64,000 bases of DNA, taken from NCBI RefSeq assembly GCF_001458355.1, contig NZ_CYSA01000015.1, positions 687,001-751,000 on the forward strand, in the 5' to 3' direction. Source of the DNA: Thalassovita gelatinovora. GTDB lineage: Bacteria > Pseudomonadota > Alphaproteobacteria > Rhodobacterales > Rhodobacteraceae. Positions 48,554 to 57,874 of this stretch are shown piece by piece; position 1 is the stretch's first letter, and each line of letters starts with the position of its first letter. Made by a program: the position numbers and the translations under genes. Under the pieces are notes generated by a model, which was not told the origin of the DNA, did not search any database, and saw nothing but the letters and a program-made list of their open reading frames with translations.

Positions 48554-48895
48554 ATGGGAAAGCGGGACGACCTGATCGTGCAATATGCCGACGATCTGAA
48601 AAATAAATGTGGAATGGATCCGGATATGGATCTGCTGACCAAGGTGACCATCGGATGTGGCCCGGCGATCTATAACGCCGATGCGTCGACCGTGGCGGCG
48701 ACGCAGGAATCTGAGCTCGAAACGGTCAAGACCAACTTCTTGATCAAGAAGCTTGGATTGGAAGACGGCCCTGACTTGATGGCGGCGATCAATTCGGTGA
48801 TCGAAACTTATGGCCGTTCCGAGCGTAACAAATACCGCGCTGTGGTCTATTACATGCTGACCAAACATTTCAAAAAAGAAGCCATTTACGGCTGA
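48554..48895 (+). CDS. DUF2853 family protein
   Basis: The 113-residue protein begins MGKRDDLIVQYADDLKNKCG and fits the DUF2853 family found in proteobacteria. No membrane segment or catalytic motif is seen; it looks like a small helical cytoplasmic protein with YYMLTKHFKKEAIYG at the end. Function is unknown. The ATG at 48554 has GGGAG 8 bases upstream; the same frame is open to 48329 but that part lies over the ahcY terminator and is not protein-like. It is followed by its own terminator. Confidence 0.82.
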   Translation: MGKRDDLIVQYADDLKNKCGMDPDMDLLTKVTIGCGPAIYNADASTVAATQESELETVKTNFLIKKLGLEDGPDLMAAINSVIETYGRSERNKYRAVVYYMLTKHFKKEAIYG

Positions 48896-48915
48896 TCCGG
48901 ATGAATTCGGAACAT

Positions 48916-48942
48916 CGCCCCGGTCGGTATCCGGGGCGGTTT
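48916..48942 (+). terminator. Terminator of the DUF2853 gene
   Basis: An 8-bp GC-rich stem (CGCCCCGG / CCGGGGCG) with a 7-base loop is followed by GTTTT. It abuts the stop of the convergent dehydratase gene. Confidence 0.85.
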
Positions 48943-50853
48943 TCAATCGCGCCCTGATCCTGCGGCAAGGCTGATTTCGCCGCGCCCTTCAATCCATCTG
49001 TCCAGCAGGGCAAGGCCGGCGGCGATGTCGTGATCTTCGATCACGCGTGTCAGATCCTTTATCACCTGCGCCATTTCGATTTCCGAAAGCCGCCCTTCCT
49101 GCGCCCGCATGATCTTGGGGTGCGGTGTGGTAATCATATCGCGACTGATCAGCAGTTCTTCATGCAGTTTCTCACCCGGGCGTAGCCCGGTATAGGTGAT
49201 GGCAATATCGCCGTCGGGATTGGCATCGGATTTCACGCTCAACCCGGCGCCTTCGATCATATGCCGGGCCATTTCGTCTATTTTCACCGGTTCCCCCATA
49301 TCGAGCACCAGTACATCGCCACCCTTGGCGATGGACCCGGCCAACAGAACCAGCCGCACCGCTTCGGGGATGGTCATGAAATAGCGTGTCACATCGGGAT
49401 GGGTGACCGTAACGGGCCCCCCGTGCGCGATCTGATCCTGAAACAGAGGCACGACAGAGCCTGAAGAATTTACCACATTGCCGAAACGCACCATCGAAAA
49501 CAGCGTGTGTTGCGATCGTGACGCGAAATCCTGCACGATCAGTTCGGCCATCCGCTTGGTGCAGCCCATCACGCTGGTCGGGCGTACCGCCTTGTCCGAA
49601 GATACCAGCGTGAACCGCCCCACCCCGGCGCGGCGCGCCTCGTCCGCCAGCACCCGGGTGGCCATCACGTTGTTGCACAATCCCTCGACGATATTCGCTT
49701 CTACCATCGGCACATGTTTATAAGCGGCTGCATGCAGCACCACGTCAATCTTGTAATATTCCAACACGTGGCGCAGCAAAGGCCGGTGGAAAACCGACCC
49801 CAAAACCGGCGTGATCTGGATCGAACTTTGTAACCCAGTCAGTTCCTTGTCGATTTCATACAGCGCAAATTCGCTGTGATCCAGCAACACCAAAGCCGCC
49901 GGTTTGCAGGTCAGCAACTGGCGGCAGATTTCCGATCCGATCGACCCGCCTGCCCCGGTGACCAGAATGCGCTGACCTTGATAGGTGTCGCTGACACCCG
50001 GCAGTTCTTTTTCCAGCCGATTACGGTTCATCAACCCATGCAATTGCCGGTGTGACAGGTTGCGCGTCGATCCACCGTTTTCCAACAATTCGGCAAAGGA
50101 AGGCAGCGCTTGTACCTCGCAGCCCAGATCGCGAACCTTGCGTTCGATCCGCACCAATTCCGGCTGACTGACCGACGGCATTGCCAGAACGACCCGGTCA
50201 ATCGCCTGTGTTGCGATCAGGTCGGGCAGTTGCACCGGGGAATAGACCATCAGCCCGTAGATGGTCAGGCTTTGCACGGTGGGATTGTCGTCAACGAAAC
50301 AAACCGGTTCCACCGTTTCGTCGGTGGCAAGTGCAGCCGCCAGTTGCTGGCCGGTGCGCCCCGCACCATAGATCAATATCCGCTGCCGTTTGCGACCATA
50401 CCGATAGGCCCGCGTCACCACATCCAGCAGAATTTGCCGGGTTGCCACGCTCAGAATTAGAAAACTCATCGCGAAAATCACGTTCCCCAGCGGGGTCAGT
50501 GGTGTCGCTGGTACCATCTGCATGACTGCGCCGAAGATTGCCATCGACCCAGCAATGGCAGCGCTTTGGGCTACGCTGCGCATCTGAAAGGCGATCAGCC
50601 GCACCCGGTGCAACCCGATCATTGCTGTCATGGCGATCCCTGTCGCGGCCATGATCAGCATGTAAGGTGCGATGGCGAACAGAAGCGGCAGGTTGGGCCA
50701 TTGTGCCCGTGCAATCAGATGGGACCCGGCAAATGTGATACAGATCAGGATCGCATCCAACGTCAGCATCATAAACGATTTTCGGGTCCGGGGCAGGCGG
50801 TTCAACTGAGTGAACATGCGATTCAGAACGGCTGTCTTAAGGTTTTTTAACAA
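48943..50853 (-). CDS. Nucleotide-sugar epimerase/dehydratase (FlaA1/WbpM/CapD type)
   Basis: The 636-residue inner-membrane protein has four N-terminal membrane segments (about 25-140). A first Rossmann-like domain follows (RILIYGAGRTGQQLAAAL, about 155). The catalytic SDR domain has NAD motif RILVTGAGGSIGSEICRQLL near 290 and the active-site region LVSSDKAVRPTSVMGCTKRM with the Ser-Met-Lys pattern typical of UDP-GlcNAc 4,6-dehydratases. Such enzymes start synthesis of bacillosamine-like or deoxy sugars for surface polysaccharide or flagellin glycosylation. The substrate is inferred. No polysaccharide cluster adjoins it. Confidence 0.9.
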   Translation of the reverse strand: MLKNLKTAVLNRMFTQLNRLPRTRKSFMMLTLDAILICITFAGSHLIARAQWPNLPLLFAIAPYMLIMAATGIAMTAMIGLHRVRLIAFQMRSVAQSAAIAGSMAIFGAVMQMVPATPLTPLGNVIFAMSFLILSVATRQILLDVVTRAYRYGRKRQRILIYGAGRTGQQLAAALATDETVEPVCFVDDNPTVQSLTIYGLMVYSPVQLPDLIATQAIDRVVLAMPSVSQPELVRIERKVRDLGCEVQALPSFAELLENGGSTRNLSHRQLHGLMNRNRLEKELPGVSDTYQGQRILVTGAGGSIGSEICRQLLTCKPAALVLLDHSEFALYEIDKELTGLQSSIQITPVLGSVFHRPLLRHVLEYYKIDVVLHAAAYKHVPMVEANIVEGLCNNVMATRVLADEARRAGVGRFTLVSSDKAVRPTSVMGCTKRMAELIVQDFASRSQHTLFSMVRFGNVVNSSGSVVPLFQDQIAHGGPVTVTHPDVTRYFMTIPEAVRLVLLAGSIAKGGDVLVLDMGEPVKIDEMARHMIEGAGLSVKSDANPDGDIAITYTGLRPGEKLHEELLISRDMITTPHPKIMRAQEGRLSEIEMAQVIKDLTRVIEDHDIAAGLALLDRWIEGRGEISLAAGSGRD

Positions 50854-51171
50854 GTTCCGGTATTCCCGTTCCGATCCCTATCCATCAGGGAATCTTTGCC
50901 TGCGCTCGACACTATGTTGCAACCTGAAGGCGTTGGCAAATCGTGGTTGGTATTAGGAGTTCTGCAATACCGCAAACATGAAGCGTGCGTAAAACCTAGC
51001 CAACTTGCTTGCTAATTGGTCACTAAAAAAATGTGACCAAGCTGTAATATCTTGGGCAACAGCCCGCCGATGCGGTTGCCGTTAAGCGATCAGGTTGCAG
51101 AACGGATGCTGGACACAACCGGCTGTGACGCCTAGGAAAGCACTAATCTTGATTTAAGGGTTTGGGATGCG
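50854..51171. other. 318-base divergent promoter region between the dehydratase gene and glmM
   Basis: No gene was seen. It contains a perfect 8-bp inverted repeat (TTGGTCAC at 51016-51023, GTGACCAA at 51033-51040) separated by an A-rich 9-base spacer. This could be a transcription-factor operator; a terminator is less likely because the U-tract is missing. Confidence 0.5.
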
Positions 51172-52512
51172 ATGACACGTTCTCTTTTTGGTACAGACGG
51201 TGTGCGCGGGCGGACCAACAGTTTTCCGATGACGGCTGAATTGGCAATGAAGCTGGGTGCGGCAGCAGGACGCTATTTCCGTCGTGACAAGCAGGAACAC
51301 CGTGTGGTGATAGGTAAGGATACCCGCCTGTCGGGGTATATGCTGGAAAATGCGCTGACCGCCGGGTTCACCTCGACCGGTATGAATGTTCTGTTGTTGG
51401 GACCGATGCCGACCCCGGCAATCGGTTATCTGACCCATTCGATGCGTGCGGATGTCGGCGTGATGATTTCGGCCAGCCACAACCCGGCCTATGATAATGG
51501 CATCAAATTTTTCGGGCCCAACGGTTTCAAACTGTCAGACGAAGCCGAAATCGAAATCGAGCGTATCCTGAACGACGGTGTGACCCTTGCAGCGCCGGAA
51601 AATATCGGTCGCGCCAAACGGATCGACGATGCGCTTGGCCGCTACGTGGAATACGCCAAGACAACCTTCCCGAACAAGCTGCGTCTGGATGGTCTGCGGG
51701 TGGTGCTGGATTGCGCCAATGGGGCCGCATACAAGGCGGCACCGGCGGTTTTGTGGGAACTGGGTGCTGAAGTGGTGCCCGTCGGTGTCAACCCGAACGG
51801 TCGCAACATCAACGATGGCTGCGGATCGACCGACACTGCGTTGGCAGCAGCCAAGGTTCGCGAAACCCGTGCCAATCTGGGTATCTGTCTGGATGGCGAC
51901 GCGGACCGGGTCATTATTCTGGATGAAAATGGTATCCCTGCCGATGGCGATCAGATCATGGCGTTGATTGCGTCGATCTGGAAACGCGACGGGGCTTTGG
52001 CGGGCGACACTCTGGTGGCGACCGTTATGTCGAATCTGGGGTTGGAAAAGTACCTGTCGGGGCAGGGGATCGCGCTGGAACGCACTGCGGTCGGTGATCG
52101 CTACGTGGTCGAAAAGATGCGAGACAAGGGATTCAATCTGGGCGGTGAACAGTCGGGCCATATCGTGATGACCGATTACGCCACGACAGGCGATGGTTTG
52201 ATCGCGGCGCTTCAGTTTCTGCGCGCGATGGTCGAAAGCGGCAAGAAAGCAAGCGACCTGGCCCGGGTTTTCGAACCTGTTCCGCAGATTCTGCGTAATG
52301 TCCGCTTTTCGGAAGGCCAAACGCCGCTGGATTCGGATTGTGTGCAGCAGGCCATCGCTGATGGCGAAAAAAGCCTCAATGGCGATGGCCGGTTGCTGAT
52401 CCGCAAATCCGGCACCGAACCTTTGATCCGGGTAATGGGCGAAGCCACCGATCAGGCGCTGTTGGACGAGGTGATTACCTCGATCTGTTCTGCCGTTGAA
52501 ACAGCCTGCTAG
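51172..52512 (+). CDS. glmM: Phosphoglucosamine mutase
   Basis: GlmM interconverts glucosamine-6-phosphate and glucosamine-1-phosphate on the way to UDP-GlcNAc. The 446 residues have the start [20 protein letters not shown], the phosphoserine loop [20 protein letters not shown] with Ser102, the metal-binding [16 protein letters not shown], the sugar-binding [20 protein letters not shown], and the phosphate-binding [15 protein letters not shown]. Its product supplies precursor both for peptidoglycan and for the divergent dehydratase. Confidence 0.97.
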   Translation: MTRSLFGTDGVRGRTNSFPMTAELAMKLGAAAGRYFRRDKQEHRVVIGKDTRLSGYMLENALTAGFTSTGMNVLLLGPMPTPAIGYLTHSMRADVGVMISASHNPAYDNGIKFFGPNGFKLSDEAEIEIERILNDGVTLAAPENIGRAKRIDDALGRYVEYAKTTFPNKLRLDGLRVVLDCANGAAYKAAPAVLWELGAEVVPVGVNPNGRNINDGCGSTDTALAAAKVRETRANLGICLDGDADRVIILDENGIPADGDQIMALIASIWKRDGALAGDTLVATVMSNLGLEKYLSGQGIALERTAVGDRYVVEKMRDKGFNLGGEQSGHIVMTDYATTGDGLIAALQFLRAMVESGKKASDLARVFEPVPQILRNVRFSEGQTPLDSDCVQQAIADGEKSLNGDGRLLIRKSGTEPLIRVMGEATDQALLDEVITSICSAVETAC

Positions 52513-52536
52513 GGCAGAACAGAGCCTTTTTCGGGC

Positions 52537-52932
52537 TTAGAACAGCGTCAGAATCACACCCATTATGGTACAGCCGATGGTGGCGTAACCGCCATCAATA
52601 AGGCTTAGCAATCGCGGACGACCGGCAAAGGTGTAATTGGTGACGACCCACGGCGTGACCAAGAACAACCCGATCCCCAGACCGGCCACCACACCTTTGG
52701 CCGGACTGTCGATTCCGGCCAGCGAAAAGATGTGGCGCATCATGCCCGCAACGATCACCGCACAGACGAAGGAAACGATATAAGGCATCGGATTCGACCG
52801 GTTCTTGGGTTGACCATTTTCGCCCAGCTCCACACCCGACGCCGCCATCCAAGCCTTGGCGTTCACCATGTACCAGATCGCGCCAAAGGCATAGCTGGCA
52901 AGCGCGGCCACAAAAACGTTCAGAAATTCCAT
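52537..52932 (-). CDS. DUF1761 family small membrane protein
   Basis: The 131 residues begin MEFLNVFVAALASYAFGAIW and contain about four hydrophobic segments (about 5-25, 52-70, 82-100, 112-130) with a short hydrophilic loop GVELGENGQPKNRSNP. The pattern matches the DUF1761 membrane family of unknown function. It lies alone, convergent to glmM with 24 bases between stops. Confidence 0.8.
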   Translation of the reverse strand: MEFLNVFVAALASYAFGAIWYMVNAKAWMAASGVELGENGQPKNRSNPMPYIVSFVCAVIVAGMMRHIFSLAGIDSPAKGVVAGLGIGLFLVTPWVVTNYTFAGRPRLLSLIDGGYATIGCTIMGVILTLF

Positions 52933-52993
52933 AAATCCCTCTCCTGTTCGCAGGTTTTCGCGTCGGAAAGGTGCCTTATCCGTTCTGACAAAG

Positions 52994-53413
52994 CTACTGC
53001 GATATACCGGCCATATCGCAGATGACGGCCCATTCCTGGGCCGTCACGGGTTGCACCGAAAGACGGGAATTTTTCACCAAAACCATATCGGACAGGCGTT
53101 CATCGGTTTTGATCTGATCCAGCGTCACCGCGTTTTTTACCGGGCAGACCGCTTTTATATCCACGCATTCCCAACGCGGGTCATCGATGCTACTGTCGGG
53201 ATGCGCCTCGGCGCAAATCTCGACAATGCCGACAACCGCCTTTTCTTTCTGCGAATGATAGAAAAAGCCGCGATCACCCAGTTTCATTTCGCGCATGAAA
53301 TTACGCGCCTGATAATTGCGCACGCCATCCCATTCCTCGCCTGTTTCGCCCTTGGCCATCTGATCATCCCAGCCCCAGGTAGAAGGTTCGGATTTGAACA
53401 GCCAAAAGCGCAT
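52994..53413 (-). CDS. EVE-domain protein
   Basis: The 139-residue protein is an EVE/PUA-like domain: FWLFKSEPSTWGWDDQMAKG, EWDGVRNYQARNFMREMKLG, GFFYHSQKEKAVVGIVEI and LVKNSRLSVQPVTAQEW. EVE domains bind modified bases in RNA or DNA. This stand-alone short form is widespread in proteobacteria, and its role is not established. The ATG at 53413 overlaps the stop of the YciI gene by one base; a start at 53494 is not used. Confidence 0.9.
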   Translation of the reverse strand: MRFWLFKSEPSTWGWDDQMAKGETGEEWDGVRNYQARNFMREMKLGDRGFFYHSQKEKAVVGIVEICAEAHPDSSIDDPRWECVDIKAVCPVKNAVTLDQIKTDERLSDMVLVKNSRLSVQPVTAQEWAVICDMAGISQ

Positions 53414-53682
53414 CAGCCGATAACCTTTTTCCATTCGATCAGTTCGACCGTATCGAACAACCCGGCATTGGCATAGGGATCTTTGGCGGCCCAATCTTCG
53501 GCGGCGGCCATATCTTCGACGTCCAGAATGACCAAAGATCCGGCCATTTCGCCCCCAACGATCAGCGGGCCAGCCTGAATCACCACACCGGTTGCGTCGA
53601 TATAGGCCAGATGATCGGCTCGGTTGGCCTTGCGAATTTCCAACGCACCGTCTTTGTCACGGGCGATAAGGGCTACAAGCAT
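53413..53682 (-). CDS. YciI family protein
   Basis: The 89-residue protein MLVALIARDKDGALEIRKAN has the YciI-like ferredoxin fold, with the conserved histidine at about 28 in HLAYIDATG and the later DVEDMAAAEDWAAKDPYANA. YciI-like proteins may be small hydrolases or antibiotic-monooxygenase relatives; none is firmly known here. It is in the leftward string tsaD-gpsA-yciI-EVE, with zero bases between the gpsA stop and its start. Confidence 0.88.
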   Translation of the reverse strand: MLVALIARDKDGALEIRKANRADHLAYIDATGVVIQAGPLIVGGEMAGSLVILDVEDMAAAEDWAAKDPYANAGLFDTVELIEWKKVIG

Positions 53683-54645
53683 TTATTCCTCCTTCAAGGG
53701 TCGGGACAGTAACATTTCCATTGCTTGGCTTAATTGCAGCCGGCCATCCAGCAGCGCGACAACCGCTTCGGTGATCGGCATGTCGATCAACATGACCCGC
53801 GCCCGGTCCAATACGGCGCGGGCAGTGGCGGCACCTTCGACGGTGATGGTGGGATCAAAGGTTTCCCGTCGTCCCAATGCCAGACCGAAACGATAATTGC
53901 GGGACTGTTCCGAAGTGCAGGTCAAAGCCAAATCGCCAAACCCGGAAAGCCCTGCCAAGGTCTCGGGGCGTGCCCCAAGCGCCAGCGCCATACGCTGCAT
54001 TTCGGCATAACCGCGCGTCATCAGTGCCGCCCGAGCGCTTTCGCCCAGCTTTGCGCCCATGACAGCGCCCGACGCGATCGCAATCACGTTCTTTACCGCG
54101 CCACCCAATTCGGCACCTGTGGTGTCGACGGTGCGGTAGATTCGCAGATTATGCGTGGATAGGCTCTGTTGTAGCCGCCGACTGGTCGGGCGATCGCGGC
54201 AGGCCAGCGTCAAGGCCGTGGGCAGACCGCGGGCAATATCAATGGCGAAGCTGGGGCCGGTCAGGATCGCCGGCAATGCCGAAGGAATCACTTCCTCGAT
54301 GACACCGACCGGGCCCAGCCCGGTGGATAGCTCAACCCCTTTGCAACAGGCCACCAAAGGCCGGCCGCCAAGTGCCAGCTTGTGCAGCACCAGCATGTCG
54401 CGCAGCCGCTGCATCGGTGTGGCCAGCAGAATCGGGATTTCCGCAGCAACAGACTCTAATTCGGTAATAACACGCAAGGTGTCGGGAAATTCCACACCGG
54501 GCAAGCGTCGGGCGTTTTCGCGCGTCTGCTCCATTTCCGCGGCATGGTTTGGGTCGCGCGCCCAAAGCTGCACTGGCTGACCGGTTGCGGCCAGCGAAAT
54601 CGCCAACGCTGTACCGAACGCCCCAGATCCTGCAACCGCAATCAT
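53683..54645 (-). CDS. gpsA: Glycerol-3-phosphate dehydrogenase [NAD(P)+]
   Basis: GpsA reduces dihydroxyacetone phosphate to sn-glycerol-3-phosphate for phospholipid synthesis. The 320 residues show the NAD(P) loop [56 protein letters not shown], the catalytic lysine region [20 protein letters not shown] and [20 protein letters not shown], all diagnostic. It overlaps tsaD by 4 bases. Confidence 0.97.
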   Translation of the reverse strand: MIAVAGSGAFGTALAISLAATGQPVQLWARDPNHAAEMEQTRENARRLPGVEFPDTLRVITELESVAAEIPILLATPMQRLRDMLVLHKLALGGRPLVACCKGVELSTGLGPVGVIEEVIPSALPAILTGPSFAIDIARGLPTALTLACRDRPTSRRLQQSLSTHNLRIYRTVDTTGAELGGAVKNVIAIASGAVMGAKLGESARAALMTRGYAEMQRMALALGARPETLAGLSGFGDLALTCTSEQSRNYRFGLALGRRETFDPTITVEGAATARAVLDRARVMLIDMPITEAVVALLDGRLQLSQAMEMLLSRPLKEE

Positions 54646-55739
54646 GCCTTGGCTCCTTTTTTTCCCGATCCAAGCAGAGCGGGGGCCTGTTTGTCCAGCG
54701 GCCAGCGCGGCCGGGCGACCAAAGTCATGTCATCAAAGTGCCCCAACCGGAACCTTTCCAGCCCGGCATAGGCGATCATCGCCGCGTTGTCGGTACACAG
54801 TGCCAGCGGCGGCGCGGTAAATTGAACGCCGTTTTCGGCTGAAACAGTCTCTAACCCTTCGCGGATGGACTTGTTCGCAGCAACACCCCCGGCCACAGCT
54901 ACGGTGGGGTGTGTCGGGTTTTCGGACAGATAGAGGGTCAGCGCGCGTCGGGTCTTTTCCATCAGTACATCGCGCACGGCGGCTTGAAACCCGGCGGCCA
55001 GATCAGCGCGATCTTGCTGGCTCAGCCCACTTTTTTCCGCGACGACTTGATCGCGGGCACGCAGCAGCGCGGTTTTCAGCCCCGAAAAGGACATGTCGCA
55101 ACCTTCCCGGTCCAGCATGGGCCGGGGGAAACGGAATCGTTTGGGATCGCCTGTCAGCGCCTCGGCTTCGACCGATGGCCCGCCCGGTTGCGGCAGGCCC
55201 AGCAGCCGCGCGGTTTTGTCAAACGCTTCGCCCGGGGCATCGTCGATGGTGCCGCCCAACCGGGTAAAATCATCGGGGCCCTTTACCAGCAGAAATTGGC
55301 AATGCCCGCCCGACACCAACAGCATCAGATAGGGGAAGGCGATCTGATCTGTCAGCCGCGGGGTCAGCGCATGACCAGCCAAATGGTTCACCCCGATCAA
55401 CGGCTTGCCAGATCCGGCCGCCAATCCCTTGGCGCACATCACCCCCGACAACACCCCGCCGATCAGCCCGGGACCCGCCGTCACCGCGATACCATCGATA
55501 TCGGCCAAAGTCAGATTCGCCTGTGTCAGAGCCTGTTTCACGCAGATATCGATCTTTTCCGCATGGGCACGGGCGGCGATTTCGGGAACCACACCGCCGA
55601 ATGCCGCATGCAACTCTGTCTGGCCGAACACGACAGAGGACAGGATTTCCGGTGCCTGACCGTCCTTTTGCCGTACGACCGCCGCCGCAGTATCGTCGCA
55701 GCTGCTTTCCAATCCCAGAATGGTGAGGGTTCGACCCAT
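54642..55739 (-). CDS. tsaD: tRNA N6-adenosine threonylcarbamoyltransferase TsaD
   Basis: TsaD (Gcp/YgjD) transfers threonylcarbamoyl to A37 of tRNAs reading ANN codons. The 365 residues start [20 protein letters not shown] and show [29 protein letters not shown], the [20 protein letters not shown] motif and [18 protein letters not shown]. The frame stays open upstream to 56351, but that part overlaps hemD and is not TsaD-like. The start at 55739 leaves 75 bases to the divergent hemD, holding both promoters. TsaE, its partner, is also in the window. Confidence 0.96.
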   Translation of the reverse strand: MGRTLTILGLESSCDDTAAAVVRQKDGQAPEILSSVVFGQTELHAAFGGVVPEIAARAHAEKIDICVKQALTQANLTLADIDGIAVTAGPGLIGGVLSGVMCAKGLAAGSGKPLIGVNHLAGHALTPRLTDQIAFPYLMLLVSGGHCQFLLVKGPDDFTRLGGTIDDAPGEAFDKTARLLGLPQPGGPSVEAEALTGDPKRFRFPRPMLDREGCDMSFSGLKTALLRARDQVVAEKSGLSQQDRADLAAGFQAAVRDVLMEKTRRALTLYLSENPTHPTVAVAGGVAANKSIREGLETVSAENGVQFTAPPLALCTDNAAMIAYAGLERFRLGHFDDMTLVARPRWPLDKQAPALLGSGKKGAKA

Positions 55740-55814
55740 GATCCTGCCCGTTGCATGAATGCTTCCCCGCAGGTAACACCGCTGACAGGTGCAAACAATC
55801 CCGGTGCGCGTGAA

Positions 55815-56531
55815 ATGGCGACACTCCTGCTGACCCGACCTTTGGCGTCTTCGCAGCGTTTCGCGGCGCAGCTTCGGGAACGGCTGGGCGATCTGCCGGT
55901 TGTGATTTCGCCGGTGTTGCGGATCGACCCGATTTCGCCGGGTCCCGACTTGATCGATGCTCAGACGTTGATTTTCACGTCGCAAAACGCCTTGGGTGCC
56001 GTTCCGGCGGGGCAGGGACGGCGATGCTACGTCGTAGGGCCGGCAACCGCGGTGGCGGCGCGGGCCAAAGGGTTCGAAGTCATTGCGGAGGAACGCGATG
56101 CCGAAACTTTGTTTCAGCGGATTTTGGCCGATGCGCCCCAAGAGCCATTGTTGCATTTGCGCGGACGTCATGCGCGCGGGCATCTGGCCGACCGGTTGAC
56201 GGCAGCAGGCATCGCAACACGAGCGCGGGTCGTTTACGAACAATTGGAAACAGCGCTGAGCGAAGATGCGAAAACCCTGCTTGCGGGCGATCAGGCCGTG
56301 ATTGTGCCTCTTTTTTCGCCGCGCAGCGCAAAACTTTTCTCTGCACAGCATGTGGGGAACGCCCCGTTATTGATCGCAGCGCTAAGTGAAGCGGTGGTTG
56401 CGGCGCTGGGCGAATTGCCGGTTTTCCAGGTTGATCATGCTCTGTCGCCCGATTCCGGGGCGATGATCGATACGATAGAGGGACTGATAGACGCAGGGAG
56501 GGCGCTTGAGGCTTCACATGCCGGTAAGTAA
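55815..56531 (+). CDS. hemD: Uroporphyrinogen-III synthase HemD
   Basis: HemD cyclises hydroxymethylbilane to uroporphyrinogen III. The 238 residues begin [36 protein letters not shown] and [19 protein letters not shown] are family features. The gene is poorly conserved, as is usual. hemC, its usual partner, is not adjacent. It is followed by the mitofilin-like and HemY-like genes, the arrangement called hemX-hemY in other proteobacteria. The start at 55815 is the first good ATG; a 540-residue frame upstream is the shadow of tsaD. Confidence 0.87.
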   Translation: MATLLLTRPLASSQRFAAQLRERLGDLPVVISPVLRIDPISPGPDLIDAQTLIFTSQNALGAVPAGQGRRCYVVGPATAVAARAKGFEVIAEERDAETLFQRILADAPQEPLLHLRGRHARGHLADRLTAAGIATRARVVYEQLETALSEDAKTLLAGDQAVIVPLFSPRSAKLFSAQHVGNAPLLIAALSEAVVAALGELPVFQVDHALSPDSGAMIDTIEGLIDAGRALEASHAGK

Positions 56532-56585
56532 GCTTAAGTCATAATTCAGTTTCGAGAATATCAGAGATTCGAAAGGTAGTTGCAG

Positions 56586-57860
56586 GTGTCCGATCCAAAG
56601 AAATCCCCGGAGAATTCCGAAGATCACCCGGCAACGATAGAAGATGCCGTCGTTGTTGAAACCTCAGAGGATCCAGAAATCTCTGTTTCTTCAGAGGACA
56701 CGCCGCAGGACTCTGCCACGGATGAAGGTACAGTGGGGACCGAAGAAACCGACACGCCTGATACCGACGAAGATGAAACACTTGAAACATCTGACTCAAC
56801 GGATGCCCAAGACCCAGACGTGCCCGAAACCGCAGACGACCCGGTTGCGGATGAAATCGTTGAAAATGCGATTGCCGATGCTGCGCCGGAACCGGTTGTG
56901 GTGCGCAAGGGTGGCTTCTGGCCCGCGCTTCTGGGTGGCGTGATTGCCGCCGGGATCGGGGCAGGCGGGGCGCTCTACTTGTTTCCCGAAGGCATTTCGG
57001 GAAGCGACGCCGTCACCCAGTTGCAAACCCAAACCGAATCCAGCCTCGCGACGCAGGCCAAGCGGGTCGATGATTTGGCTGCGCAGGTCGACGCGATCAA
57101 AGTGCCGCCCGATCTAAGCGCCGAATTGACGAAGGTTTCTCAATCCGTGTCGGAAACCACCGCACAGTTGCAACAACTTGCCACCCAGATTTCAGGCTAC
57201 GAAGACCGTCTGACCAATCTGGAAAAACGCCCCATCACCGAATTCGCGTCGAAAGAGGCGGTCGATGCCTATGAACGCGAATTGCAAGCATTGCAGGCCG
57301 CGATGGCAAAACAGCGCGGCGAGATCGAGGATATGCTGGCCGCTGCCGAAGCCAAGGAAGCATCAGCAGCGCAAAGCGCCCGCACCACGGCGCTGCGCGG
57401 CGCGGTGGCGCAGCTTCAGGTCGCGCTGGATACGGGCGGATCCTTTTCTGAAACGTTGAACGAATTGGAACAGGCCGGTGTCGTGGTGCCTGACATCCTG
57501 ACTCGTCTGGCCGATGGCGCACCCAGCCTGATCACATTACAGGACAGTTTCCCACAAGCCGCCCGCGCCGCGCTTAAAGCGTCGCGCGAAACGGAAACCA
57601 GGGGGGGGGCGGTGAAGTTCCTGCGCGATCAGCTGGGGGTTCGATCCCTTGCACCACGCGAAGGTGGGGATGCCGACGCGATCCTTTCGCGCGCCGAAGC
57701 CGCATTGAAAGCCGGTCATTTGGCGGATGCCATGGCCGAACTGCAGGCCTTGCCAGAACAAGGCCGGGTCGAACTAACCGATTGGATGGCGCAGGCCACC
57801 GCCCGCGCCGATGCATTGGCAGCCGCCGCCGCGTTGCGTCAGCAAGTCATGAGTAATTGA
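56586..57860 (+). CDS. Mitofilin-domain (HemX-like) inner-membrane protein
   Basis: The 424 residues have a very acidic N-terminal part (about 1-105, Glu/Asp/Thr-rich), one membrane helix (WPALLGGVIAAGIGAGGALY, about 113-133), and an extended coiled-coil region (about 150-270: LATQAKRVDDLAAQVDAIKV, LQQLATQISGYEDRLTNLEK). It ends in a helical C-terminal domain like that of bacterial mitofilin/HemX. Alphaproteobacterial mitofilins shape intracytoplasmic membranes. The GTG at 56586 is preferred: AAAGG is 9 bases upstream, while the TTG at 56580 is too close to it. It is followed by hemY after 14 bases. Confidence 0.85.
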   Translation: MSDPKKSPENSEDHPATIEDAVVVETSEDPEISVSSEDTPQDSATDEGTVGTEETDTPDTDEDETLETSDSTDAQDPDVPETADDPVADEIVENAIADAAPEPVVVRKGGFWPALLGGVIAAGIGAGGALYLFPEGISGSDAVTQLQTQTESSLATQAKRVDDLAAQVDAIKVPPDLSAELTKVSQSVSETTAQLQQLATQISGYEDRLTNLEKRPITEFASKEAVDAYERELQALQAAMAKQRGEIEDMLAAAEAKEASAAQSARTTALRGAVAQLQVALDTGGSFSETLNELEQAGVVVPDILTRLADGAPSLITLQDSFPQAARAALKASRETETRGGAVKFLRDQLGVRSLAPREGGDADAILSRAEAALKAGHLADAMAELQALPEQGRVELTDWMAQATARADALAAAAALRQQVMSN

Positions 57861-57874
57861 GGGGATAACGATTT

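Noticed and set aside
54909-55814. Upstream extension of the hemD frame to a 540-residue ORF
   Set aside because: The extra 300 residues are the antisense shadow of tsaD; the HemD-like part begins at 55815.
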